Shown: in pieces, positions 25,214 through 33,967 of the stretch
Numbering within the stretch: position 1 is the stretch's first letter
Layout of the letters: the number at the start of each line of letters is the position of its first letter
Assembly: GCA_016699675.1 (NCBI GenBank)
Contig: CP064985.1
Location: 372,001 to 436,000, forward strand
Length of the DNA: 64,000 nt
DNA from: Austwickia sp.
Lineage (GTDB): Bacteria > Actinomycetota > Actinomycetes > Actinomycetales > Dermatophilaceae
Direction of reading: 5' to 3'
Notes under the pieces: model-generated
Seen by the model: the letters and a program-made list of their open reading frames with translations, nothing else
Told to the model about the DNA's origin: nothing
The model's database searches: none
Position numbers and translations under genes: made by a program

Positions 25214-27359
25214 TCAGGCGCCCTGGGGGGCGTGCGCGGCGACGGGCAGCTCGACGACCACCGTCGTCCCGGCACCCTCCGTCGAGGACAGCTGCAGGCG
25301 GCCGCCGTGCGCTTCGCACGATGCCCTTCACCACGACGAGGCCGAGCCCGGTGCCGGGGACCTCCGCCTTGGTGGCGTTGCTCGCCCGGAAGAACCGGGT
25401 GAACAGCTTGCTCTGCTCGGCCGCGGGAATGCCCATGCCCTCGTCCGAGCAGACGATGCGCACCGAATCGCTGCCGATCGCTCGCAGCGTCCGCACCCGG
25501 ACCCGGCCGCCGGCCGGGGTGAACTTCACGGCATTCGACAACAGGTTGGTGAGCACCCGCGCCAGTTGCGCCCGGTCCCCGTCGACGGGAACCCCGGTCA
25601 TCGAGGCGATGTCGAGGATGACGCCCTTGGCCCCGGCCAGCGGAGCCATCTCCTCGGCGGCGTGGGCGACCAGCCGGTCGAGATCGACGGCCTCGACCTC
25701 GCCGGTCACCCCGTCGCGCATCCGGTTGATCAACAGCAGGTCCTCAATCAGGCCACGCAGCCGCACGGCGTTGCGTTCGATGACCGCCAACATGCGCGCC
25801 TGTTCCTCGCTGAGCCGGCCCGCGTCGCCGTCGCCGAGCAGCTCCAGGTAGCCGTTGATCGAGGTCAGGGGGGTGCGCAGCTCGTGCGACACCGTGGACA
25901 GGAAGCCGTCCTTCTGCCGGTCCAGGTCCTCCAGCCGCTGCCCGTGCTCGGCCCGCGCCCGCCCGACCTCGGCCGCCTCCACGGCCAGTCCGATCTCCGC
26001 CGCGATGGCCTGCACGAAGCTCGTCTCGGTCGCGGTCCACGCGCGCGGGGACGGCTCGGTGGCCGTCAAGACCCCGCGGGGGGTGCTGGCCGTGCCGAAG
26101 GCGGCGATGATGGCGGCGCCGTGCTGGCGCCGCTCGCCCGACGGCGTCGGGAGCGCGGGCCCGTCCGCCGCCAGGTCTTCGACCACCAGGCAGCGATCGC
26201 CGGTCCACAGCCGCCGTACGTCGTCCTGGATCGCGACCAGCGCGTCCCGCTCGACGAGCGAACGAGCCAACTGGGCCCGCGGCTCGAACGACGTACAGTT
26301 GCCGCCCTCCGACCCGTGCGTGATCACGCAGACCACCCGGCCGGCCGACAGGGCCGCGCTCACCCCCTCGACGGCCATCGCGAACGCGGATTCCACGCTC
26401 TGCGCGTCCTGAATGCGCCGGGCCAGTTCGCGCGTCGTCTGCGACAGCGCCAAGGCGTAGGCCTGCTCGTCAAGGAGGGCGTGCTGGGCCGCGGTCAGGG
26501 CGTTGAGTCCCCGCGCCAGGTCGCGCACCTCCCGGGCTCCGCTGCGCTCGTCGGCCCACGCCGTTCGGCTTCCGCCGGCCTGGTGGCGGCAGGTGTCGCG
26601 CAGCCGAGCGAGGGGGCCGGTGAGCCCACGGGTGGTCGAGAGCCCGACGGCCCAGGCCGCCACGAGCGCGGCCAGGGTGGCCATCAACACCTGGCGCTGC
26701 GTCTGGCGGATCGTTGCGCTCATGTCCTGGCGCAGGGCGTCCCGTTCGACGATGATCCGACGGCTGACGTCGTCGTTGGCCTGGCTGGACGCATCGAACA
26801 GCTTGTCCCCCGAGGCGATGAACGCCGGGTCGAGGTCGAAGCGGGACTGGACCGTGCGGGCGAACTCCCACCAGGCGGTGACGGCGTCGCGCTGCCGCTG
26901 CCGCAACCGCTCCAGGTCAGCCCGTGCGGCCGTGTCGCTCGTGTATTCGGCCCGGGACAGCAGCGCGTCCACCCGTTGCAGGTCCGAGGGATAGCGCGAC
27001 TCGGCGTCGGCGTACCGCTTGCGGAAGTCCTCGACGTTCAAGGCGCCGTTGGCCACCCCGGAACGCAGCGAGAGGTTGGCGACGAGATAGCCGCGCAGCG
27101 AGGACTGCGCGGTGATCATCGTGTTCGCCACGTCTCGGTTGGCGTCGAGGGCGGGCGCCACCGCCGTGGTGTTCCGTTCGGTGCTCGCGAGGGAATCGCG
27201 CAGGCCGAGCAACGCCACCACCCCACCGATCATGACCAGCACGCCGAAGACCGCGGTGAGCAGCATCAACCGCGAGCGCACGGACACGGCCGGCAGCACC
27301 TGCCGGTCGGTCAGCAGCCCTCGCGCGGTCGATGCCTGCGCTCCGCGATCTCGGTTCAT
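25214..27359 (-). pseudogene. Membrane sensor histidine kinase, C-terminal frameshift
   Basis: After correcting one extra base the protein has 714 residues: TM1 (about 31-52), a helical extracellular sensor (about 55-220), TM2 (about 224-243), a HAMP-like segment, a GAF domain (about 305-465), HisKA with phospho-acceptor His492 in VSHELRTPLTSING, and a HATPase with ARVLTNLLSNAVKFTP, DEGMGIP, FTRFFRASN and GTGLGLVVVKGIV. Right after GTGLGL an extra G (near 25317) shifts the frame; the other frame resumes EAHGGRLQLSS, TVVVELPVAA and stops at 25214. As written, the protein ends in about 50 unrelated residues (to 25158). ATP-binding boxes are intact, so it may still work, or the indel is a sequence error. 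ATG overlaps the GT2 stop (ATGA). Confidence 0.85.
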
Positions 27360-28849
27360 CCGGCTCGGTCCCCCTCGAGGACGCGCGCGCCGGCCGGCGC
27401 CGTGACGGAGTCCGGGACGGCCTCGGTGAAGCCGGTGCGGGTCATCGTCCCCCACACCTGCTGGGACCGGCGGATCCCGTCCCACGCCCCGCGGCAGCGC
27501 CACACGGCCGTCAGCTGGCGGTAGCCGAAGTTCTCCAGCAGCGAGGCGACCAGGCAGACGGCCAGGTCGCGCCACCGGGGGTAGCGATGGAACGTGAGCT
27601 CCTCAATGGCGAGCGCGGTGAGGTTGATGCAGACCGCGTAGCCGTAGGCGACCGCGATGAACAACACCGCGTACGCCGGCTGCACCAGGCCCAGCACGAA
27701 GCCCAGGGCCATGAGCAGCAACCCGCCGAGTTCCAGCGCCGGAGCGGCGAGCTCGAACAGCCAGAACCACGGCAACACGACCATGCCGATGCGCCCGTAG
27801 CGGGGGTTGAACACCATGCCGCGGTACTTCCAGAGCACCTCCCACAGGCCGCGATGCCAGCGGGTGCGCTGCCGGCGCAGCACCTGGCGGGTGACCGGCA
27901 CCTCCGTCCAGCAGACCGGCTCGGACACGAAGAACACCCGGTAGTCCTCGCCCCGCGACCGGAACAGCCGGTGGATGCGCATGACCAGCTCGAAGTCCTC
28001 ACCCAGGCTGCCGTGGTCCAGGCCGCCGATGTCGACCAGCATGTCGCGCCGGAAGACGCCGAACGCCCCGCTGATGATGATGAGGCCCTGCAGCCGCGAC
28101 CAGCCGGATCGGCCCATGAGGAACGCGCGCAGGTACTCCACGACCTGGATCCGGGCCAGCCAGTCGCGGGGCGAGGCGACCTGGACGACGCGGCCGTCCT
28201 GCACCGTGCAGCCGTTCGCGGCGCGGATCACCCCGCCGGTGGCGACGGTGCGCACCGGGTCGACGACAAAGGGTTCGGTGACGGCGATCAACGCGTCGGG
28301 ATCGAGCACCGAGTCCGCATCGACGATGGCCACGACGTGCTGGGTCGCGGCGTTGATGCCGGTGTTGACGGCCTCGGTCTTGCCGGAGTTCGCCTTGCGC
28401 ACCACGGTCAGGCGGGTGCGGCCGTCGTCGGGCACGTAGACGCCCAGGATCTCGGCGCGGACCGGCACGTCCATCGGGATCTCGCGGTCCACGCCCACCA
28501 GCTCGAACCGCCTCACCAGGGTGGCGAACGTGTCGTCGGTCGACCCGTCGTCGACGACGATCACCTCGTGGCGCGGGTGCCGCAGGCTGAGCAGCGACTC
28601 CACCGCGGGGACGATGCCCGCCGCCTCGTTGTACGCCGGGACGATGAGGCTCACCCCCGGCACCATCGGCGAGGCCGCCGCCGCGTCCCGGTCGACCCAG
28701 GTGCGGCGCCGCACGTGGGCGCCGAAGTCGTACGCCCCGGCCAGCATGAGCACCAGATAGGACGTGTTGATGAGCAGGAAGTAGACCAGGATCGGCGTCT
28801 CGCACAGGCGCAGCGCCCCGGCGATGACGTACCGCAGTGCGTCCATCAT
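27356..28849 (-). CDS. Processive family 2 glycosyltransferase (cellulose/hyaluronan synthase-like)
   Basis: The 497-residue protein has an N-terminal membrane helix (about 20-42), a GT2 catalytic core and at least three C-terminal helices (about 345-430). All processive-synthase motifs are present: VVDDGS (Asp100), DAD (177-179), GED (283-285, in the TED position) and QRTRW (327-331). Such enzymes polymerise a sugar from UDP-sugar and thread it through the membrane; the sugar cannot be told from sequence. ATGATG start overlaps the stop of the HEAT gene, and its stop overlaps the kinase start, so synthase, scaffold and regulators are made together. Confidence 0.85.
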   Translation of the reverse strand: MMDALRYVIAGALRLCETPILVYFLLINTSYLVLMLAGAYDFGAHVRRRTWVDRDAAAASPMVPGVSLIVPAYNEAAGIVPAVESLLSLRHPRHEVIVVDDGSTDDTFATLVRRFELVGVDREIPMDVPVRAEILGVYVPDDGRTRLTVVRKANSGKTEAVNTGINAATQHVVAIVDADSVLDPDALIAVTEPFVVDPVRTVATGGVIRAANGCTVQDGRVVQVASPRDWLARIQVVEYLRAFLMGRSGWSRLQGLIIISGAFGVFRRDMLVDIGGLDHGSLGEDFELVMRIHRLFRSRGEDYRVFFVSEPVCWTEVPVTRQVLRRQRTRWHRGLWEVLWKYRGMVFNPRYGRIGMVVLPWFWLFELAAPALELGGLLLMALGFVLGLVQPAYAVLFIAVAYGYAVCINLTALAIEELTFHRYPRWRDLAVCLVASLLENFGYRQLTAVWRCRGAWDGIRRSQQVWGTMTRTGFTEAVPDSVTAPAGARVLEGDRAG

Positions 28850-29943
28850 GCCGGGACCACCTCCGCGCGCAGGCGGGCCAGGTGCAGACAGGCCGAGGCC
28901 ACCCGCCGGGCCGCATCCGCGCCGCTCATGGCACTGGTGAGGAGTTCGTGGCCCCGCTCCCCCATCGCGGCCAGGGCGTCCCCGGCCGCGGTCGCCACCG
29001 ACCGGTCGTCGTCGCCCAGCAGGCGGGCGAGGCGCTCCGCCGCGGTCGGCGTACCGAGGTGACCGAGCGCACCCACCGCCGCGCGGCGCAGCCGGGCCGG
29101 GACCAACGGATCCAGGTAGGCCGCCAGCACGGACACGTCCTGGGGGTCGCCGAGCGTGCCCAGCAGCGCCATCAGCGTCTCCTTCGTGCCGACCTCGGGT
29201 TCGAAGAGCATGCAGACACGCGCCGGGGCGAGAGCGGCCGGGAACGACCCGTGCAGGGCCACCTGCGCCGCCACGGCGCGCACGTGCGCGTCCTTCGAGC
29301 TGAGGGCCTGCGCCACCGCGTCCTGGCAGCCGGGGCCGATCCGCAGCAGGGCCTCGGCGGCCACCCACGCGGGCAGACCGGAGTGACCGTCGCGCACGCC
29401 GGGCTGGTGACCGGCCGCGGCCAGGAGCGCCGACGCCACGGTGGGGTCGCCCACCATCCCGAGGGCCCGCGCCGCGACGAAGCGCACGTCGCCGGACGGA
29501 TCCTGCAGCAGCCGGCACAGCGCGGGCACGGCCTGGGCGTCCCGGGCCAAACCGACGAGGTACGCCGCACGGGCGCGCCGTCCCGCCAACCGGGAGGTCA
29601 AGCCCTCTCGGGCCCGAGCCAACTCGCCGAAGCCCTCGACCAGCGCCCCGAGCTCGACGGCGGGCTTGCCGCGGACCTTCGCCAGCAGGGCGATGACCGC
29701 GGGCCGCACGCTCGCCCAGTCGCGCCGGGACAAGGTGGCGAGCTCCGCCCACGCCGCGCGGTCCTCGTCCTCCCCGGAGGCGACTTCGAGCAGGAGGTGT
29801 CGGTAACGACCCTGCACCCGCGCCAGCGCCCGCTCCCGGCGGCGCCGACTGACGCGGGCCTGCACCGTCAGCCCGATCAGGGCGACGGCCACCACCGCGA
29901 GGGCCGACAGGGACAGCAGGAGCAGGCTGGACGAGCCCGTCAT
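28846..29943 (-). CDS. Membrane-anchored HEAT-repeat protein
   Basis: The 365-residue protein has an N-terminal membrane helix (about 5-27), a short basic stretch (RVSRRRRERALARVQGR), then roughly eight Ala/Leu-rich helical pairs with the HEAT pattern: AVPALCRLLQDPSGDVRFVA, ARALGMVGDPTVASALL, RRAAVGALGHLGTPTAAERL and LARLLGDDDRSVATAAGDAL. HEAT repeats form curved protein-binding solenoids. It lies between the response regulator and the GT2 gene with ATGA overlaps on both sides. An adaptor linking regulator and synthase at the membrane is the simplest inference. Confidence 0.8.
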   Translation of the reverse strand: MTGSSSLLLLSLSALAVVAVALIGLTVQARVSRRRRERALARVQGRYRHLLLEVASGEDEDRAAWAELATLSRRDWASVRPAVIALLAKVRGKPAVELGALVEGFGELARAREGLTSRLAGRRARAAYLVGLARDAQAVPALCRLLQDPSGDVRFVAARALGMVGDPTVASALLAAAGHQPGVRDGHSGLPAWVAAEALLRIGPGCQDAVAQALSSKDAHVRAVAAQVALHGSFPAALAPARVCMLFEPEVGTKETLMALLGTLGDPQDVSVLAAYLDPLVPARLRRAAVGALGHLGTPTAAERLARLLGDDDRSVATAAGDALAAMGERGHELLTSAMSGADAARRVASACLHLARLRAEVVPA

Positions 29944-30314
29944 CGCCCCAGCACCGCGGCGACCCGATGAACGAGCTCGCGCGGGCTGAACGGCTTGATG
30001 ACGTAGTCGGTCGCGCCGCACGCGAACCCGTCCTCGACGTCCACGTCGCGGCTGCGCGCCGTCAACAGGATCACGGGGATGTTCGCGGTCGCGGCGGATT
30101 CGCGCGCCTTGCGCAGGACGTCGAGGCCGGACAGGCCGGGCATCATCACGTCGAGCAGCGCGAGCCGCGGCGGGCGCTCGGTCATCGCGGCCCACGCGGA
30201 GGCGCCATCGGAGTACGCCTCCACCGTGTAGCCCGACTGCGTCAGCTTGAACGTGACCAGGTCACGAATGTCTGCGTCGTCGTCGGCCACGAGGATGTGG
30301 CTAGGTCCGGTCAT
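29940..30314 (-). CDS. Single-domain response regulator
   Basis: A 124-residue stand-alone receiver: acidic pocket DDD at 11-13, phosphorylation site Asp55 in LLDVMMPG, a Thr in the switch position (LLTARS) and the conserved Lys in DYVIKPFSP. There is no output domain, so it must act through a partner protein, most plausibly the HEAT protein encoded next. The start giving MTGPSHILVADD is used because the receiver fold begins there. It is the first gene of the four-gene unit, and its cognate kinase is probably the last. Confidence 0.9.
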   Translation of the reverse strand: MTGPSHILVADDDADIRDLVTFKLTQSGYTVEAYSDGASAWAAMTERPPRLALLDVMMPGLSGLDVLRKARESAATANIPVILLTARSRDVDVEDGFACGATDYVIKPFSPRELVHRVAAVLGR

Positions 30315-30445
30315 GGCGTTCCCCCGAGTGCAGAGACGGCGAAACGACCGCCGTCCGTGGCGTGTGATGCGAATCCGTGGGCCCACCCGCGAGCATCGCA
30401 GGGAGACCGACTACCCATCGACCGGCCACCAGGGGATCTAAGCGT

Positions 30446-30477
30446 CCGTCTCAGGTCCGGGACAGGACCCGAGACGG
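30446..30477. terminator. Stem-loop after rho
   Basis: CCGTCTCAGGTCC pairs with GGACCCGAGACGG (one mismatch, A/C) over 13 positions, with a 6-base loop. It lies 9 bp beyond the rho stop on the minus strand. There is no T-run. Confidence 0.5.
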
Positions 30478-30485
30478 GGCCTTCG

Positions 30486-32621
30486 TCACTCCTCGTCGTC
30501 GAGCTTGATGCTGCTGTTGCGCTGCACCATCATGAGGAACTCGGCGTTGTGTTTGGTCTTCTTGAGCTGCGCCAGCAGCAACTCCAGCGCCGCCTGGGAC
30601 TCCAGCGCGGACAGGATCCGGCGGAGCTTCCACATGAGCTTGAGCTCCTCGGGGCTCATGAGGATCTCTTCGCGGCGCGTCCCCGACGGGTTCACGTCGA
30701 CGGCCGGGAAGATGCGCCGGTCAGCGAGCTGGCGGCTGAGCCGCAGCTCCATGTTGCCGGTGCCCTTGAACTCCTCGAAGATCACCTCGTCCATCTTGGA
30801 GCCGGTCTCGACCAGCGCCGTGGCGAGGATCGTCAGCGAGCCGCCGTTCTCGATGTTGCGGGCCGCGCCGAAGAATCGCTTCGGCGGGTAGAGGGCGCTG
30901 GAGTCCACACCACCGGACAGGATGCGACCAGAGGCGGGCGCCGCGAGGTTGTAGGCCCGACCCAGGCGGGTGATCGAGTCGAGCAGCACGACCACGTCGT
31001 GGCCCAGCTCGACCAGGCGCTTGGCGCGCTCGATCGCCAGCTCCGCGACCGTCGTGTGGTCGTCAGCCGGCCGGTCGAAGGTCGAGGCGATGACCTCGCC
31101 CTTCACCGTGCGCTGCATGTCCGTGACCTCCTCGGGGCGCTCGTCGACGAGCACGACCATGAGGTGGGCCTCGGGGTTGTTCTTGGTGATCGCGTTGGCG
31201 ATGGCCTGCAGGATCAGCGTCTTGCCGGCCTTCGGCGGGCTGACGATGAGCCCGCGCTGGCCCTTGCCGATCGGGCTGACCAGGTCGATGATTCGGGTCG
31301 TGTGGATGTTCGACTCGGTCTCCAGCCGCAGCCGCTCCTGCGGATACAGCGGCACCAGCTTGGAGAACTCGACCCGATTGCGCGCCGCGTCCGGGTTGGT
31401 CCCGTTCACCGTGTCGAGGCGCACCAGGGCGTTGAACTTCTGCCGCGCCGGCAGCTGCTCGCCCTCCCGCATGGCCTTGACCGCGCCGGTCACCGCGTCG
31501 CCCTTGCGCAGCCCGTGCTTCTTGACGATGCCGAGCGGCACGTACACGTCGTTCGGTCCCGGCAGGTAGCCGCTGGTCCGCACGAAGGCGTAGTTGTCGA
31601 GCACGTCGAGGATGCCCGCGATCGGGACGAGCACGTCGTCCTCGGAGAAGGTCTCCAGCTGGTCGCTGTAGTCCTCACCCATGCCGCCGCGGGTGCCGCG
31701 GCGCTTGCGGTCTCGGCTGCGCTGCCGGTTGCGACGACGCCCGCCCGGGCCGTCGTCGTCGTCCCGGAACCGCCGGTTGTCGCCCTGCCGGTTGTCCGAC
31801 TGCTGGCGGTTATCGCCTTGCTGGCGGTTGTCGCCCTGCTGACGGTCGCGGTAGCCCTGCTGACCGCCGTCCTGCCGCTCGCGCTGGCCCTGTTGCTGGT
31901 CCCGCTGACTCTGCTGTTGCTGATCGCGCTGGCCCTGTTGGCCGCCGTCCTGCCGGTCGCGCTGGCCTTGCTGATCGCGCTGGCCCTGGTTCTGGCCGCC
32001 GTCGCGGCGCTGGTCGCCGGAGCCGTCCTGGCCCGCACGGTCGCCGTACCGCGAATCCCGCTGCCGCTCCCGGCGCGACCGGCGCCGGCCCTGCCCCTCG
32101 TCGCCCTGCCCCTGCTGGTCGGGACGCTGGCCGGCCTCCGACTGATCGGACCGCTGGCTCGGTTCGCTTCGTTCGCCTGCGTCGCTCGCCTGACTGGGAC
32201 GCGACGCAGCGTCGCCGCCCGTCGGCTCGGGCCCGCCGGCCTGCGCCGGCTGCTCGGCGCGCTGGTCCGGCGCGCTGACCGGGGCGACCGCACGACGCGT
32301 ACGCCGAGTGGGGCCACCCGCTCCCGCCGTACCGTCGACACCCGCCGCGTCCGCCTCACCCGCGCCGCCCGCCGACCGGCCGGCGTCGGAGCCCTGCGGA
32401 GCACTGCTCGCGTCCGTGCCCGCCGCGCGCGACGCGGACCGCGGGGAGGAGCCGCCCTGCCGGTCCTTGATGGCCAGGATGAGGTCGCCCTTGCGCATCC
32501 CGGAGGTGCCGGAGATGCCCATGCCCTGGGCGAGGCTCTGGAGCTCTGCCAGTCGCATGGTCGTGAGCCCTCGGCGCTTGGGCGCCTCGACAGGCAGGGT
32601 GAGCTCGGTGGTGTCGGTCAC
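30486..32621 (-). CDS. rho: Transcription termination factor Rho with long disordered insert
   Basis: An RNA-dependent hexameric ATPase that ends transcription. The 711-residue protein has the short Rho N-domain (about 15-50, RRGLTTMRLAELQSLAQGMG), then about 240 residues of Ala/Ser/Gly, followed by Gln/Arg/Asp/Gly-rich sequence (GQRDQQGQRDRQDGGQQGQR-like repeats and RRRNRQRSRDRKRRG), then the RNA-binding and ATPase core: GKGQRGLIVSPPKAGKT (Walker A), LMVVLVDERPEEVTD, VVVLLDSITRLGRAYN and GGVDSSALYPPKRFFGAARN. Insert-bearing Rho is normal in actinobacteria. Start is GTG after GGAAGG. It follows thrB by about 300 bp with its own likely promoter. Confidence 0.96.
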   Translation of the reverse strand: MTDTTELTLPVEAPKRRGLTTMRLAELQSLAQGMGISGTSGMRKGDLILAIKDRQGGSSPRSASRAAGTDASSAPQGSDAGRSAGGAGEADAAGVDGTAGAGGPTRRTRRAVAPVSAPDQRAEQPAQAGGPEPTGGDAASRPSQASDAGERSEPSQRSDQSEAGQRPDQQGQGDEGQGRRRSRRERQRDSRYGDRAGQDGSGDQRRDGGQNQGQRDQQGQRDRQDGGQQGQRDQQQQSQRDQQQGQRERQDGGQQGYRDRQQGDNRQQGDNRQQSDNRQGDNRRFRDDDDGPGGRRRNRQRSRDRKRRGTRGGMGEDYSDQLETFSEDDVLVPIAGILDVLDNYAFVRTSGYLPGPNDVYVPLGIVKKHGLRKGDAVTGAVKAMREGEQLPARQKFNALVRLDTVNGTNPDAARNRVEFSKLVPLYPQERLRLETESNIHTTRIIDLVSPIGKGQRGLIVSPPKAGKTLILQAIANAITKNNPEAHLMVVLVDERPEEVTDMQRTVKGEVIASTFDRPADDHTTVAELAIERAKRLVELGHDVVVLLDSITRLGRAYNLAAPASGRILSGGVDSSALYPPKRFFGAARNIENGGSLTILATALVETGSKMDEVIFEEFKGTGNMELRLSRQLADRRIFPAVDVNPSGTRREEILMSPEELKLMWKLRRILSALESQAALELLLAQLKKTKHNAEFLMMVQRNSSIKLDDEE

Positions 32622-32896
32622 GAAGGTCCTTCCCTCGTCACGCGGGCCCGCATCGTGGCGGTCCCGTCATCGGCCGGCGTCTTGCCGTGGGCTCGCAGAG
32701 AGCCACGGAGGCGCCGATGTGTGCTTGCCACCGTCCCGGGACTCGGGAGGCCGCCCGGCACTGTCTGGCCGGAACTGTGGCGGCGAATTTTGGGGGGCGG
32801 CGACGGGATCTCAATCGACCGTCGGAGTGCTCCAGTGCGCCCCACGACCGCGGCGATCTGCCTGAGGTCGAACTGCGCTCCCCGTGGAGCATGACG

Positions 32897-32923
32897 AATG
32901 TAGCACGTCCGGCGGCGTGTCAC
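32897..32923 (-). promoter_or_regulatory. Possible rho promoter overlapping the thrB stop
   Basis: On the minus strand GTGACA (32918-32923) and TACATT (32897-32902) could be -35 and -10 boxes, although the 15-bp spacing is short. They would start a leader of about 270 bases before rho; long rho leaders are known for autoregulation. The following GCTCCACGGGGAGC is a small hairpin at the start of that leader. Only a pattern match. Confidence 0.3.
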
Positions 32924-33951
32924 CGAGTCGGCGGCTGCGGCGGCAGGGTCCCGCCCACCCGCCGGGCACGCACCCCGTCGGCGGGCACGCCGGGCGCGCC
33001 GATCTCCCATCGGGCGTCCTCCAGGGCCACGATCTCGGCCACGATCGACCGGGCCCGCTCCGCGTGTTCCCTGGTGACCAGCAGCATCACCGTCGGGCCC
33101 GCGCCCGAGACGACGGCCGCCAGACCCCGCGCGCGCACCCGATCGACGACCCGCATCGTGGCGGGGTACGCGATGCGCCGCTGCTCCTGATGCAGCCAGT
33201 CGCGCGTCGCGGCGAGCAGCAGGTCGGGCCGGCGTGTCATCGCCTCCACGAGCAGGGCGGCTCGGCCGGCGTTGAGCGAGGCCGACTTCAACGGCACCTC
33301 GGTCGGCAGCGCCGCCCGGGCCGCGGCCGTGGACAGCTCGATGTCGGGAACGAGCACGATCGGTTCGATGCCCGGGTGCACCTCGATGCGGACCGTGTGC
33401 ACGCCCGCGACGGCGGCGACGTCGTCGCTCCACGACACGGTCAGTCCGCCGTACACGCTCGCCGAGCTGTTGTCCGGGTGCCCCTCGGCCTGGGCGGCCA
33501 GCTCGCCGACGAAGGCCAGATCCAGCGGTACGTCGTCGCCGGGCGCCGCCTCGGCGGTGGCGGAGGCTGGAGCCGCCGACCCCGCAGCCACGACCAGCGC
33601 GTTGGCCAGCGCGAACCCGGCCACGGCCGCCGTGGCCGAGCTGCCCAGGCCGCGGCTGTGCGGCACCCGGTTCGTGCAGCGGAGGTCGAGGCCGGCGGGC
33701 AGGGCGTACCCCTGCGCGGCCAGCCCGCGCGCGAGGCACCGGTACACGAGATGGCGACCATCGCGGGGCACCTGCCCCGAGCCCTCGCCCACGACGTCGA
33801 TGCGCAGGCCGGCGCCGCCCACCTGGACCGTGTAGTCGTCCCACACGCCCAGCGCGAGCCCGATCGAGTCGAAGCCGGGCCCGAGGTTGGCGCTGCTCGC
33901 GGGCACGGTCACGGCGACGGCGAGGCCGTCGGGCAGGCTCGCCAGCACCAT
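32920..33951 (-). CDS. thrB: Homoserine kinase
   Basis: It phosphorylates homoserine, the fourth step from aspartate to threonine. A 343-residue GHMP kinase: VTVPASSANLGPGFDSIGLA at the N-terminus, the ATP loop PHSRGLGSSATAAVAGFALA, and AVVSGAGPTVMLLV near the C-terminus. An Ala-rich insert at about 125-140 (SAAPASATAEAAPG) is not in shorter homologues. It follows thrC by 16 bp in the hom-thrC-thrB unit. Confidence 0.95.
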   Translation of the reverse strand: MVLASLPDGLAVAVTVPASSANLGPGFDSIGLALGVWDDYTVQVGGAGLRIDVVGEGSGQVPRDGRHLVYRCLARGLAAQGYALPAGLDLRCTNRVPHSRGLGSSATAAVAGFALANALVVAAGSAAPASATAEAAPGDDVPLDLAFVGELAAQAEGHPDNSSASVYGGLTVSWSDDVAAVAGVHTVRIEVHPGIEPIVLVPDIELSTAAARAALPTEVPLKSASLNAGRAALLVEAMTRRPDLLLAATRDWLHQEQRRIAYPATMRVVDRVRARGLAAVVSGAGPTVMLLVTREHAERARSIVAEIVALEDARWEIGAPGVPADGVRARRVGGTLPPQPPTR

Positions 33952-33967
33952 CGCCGTCGTCGTCCCG

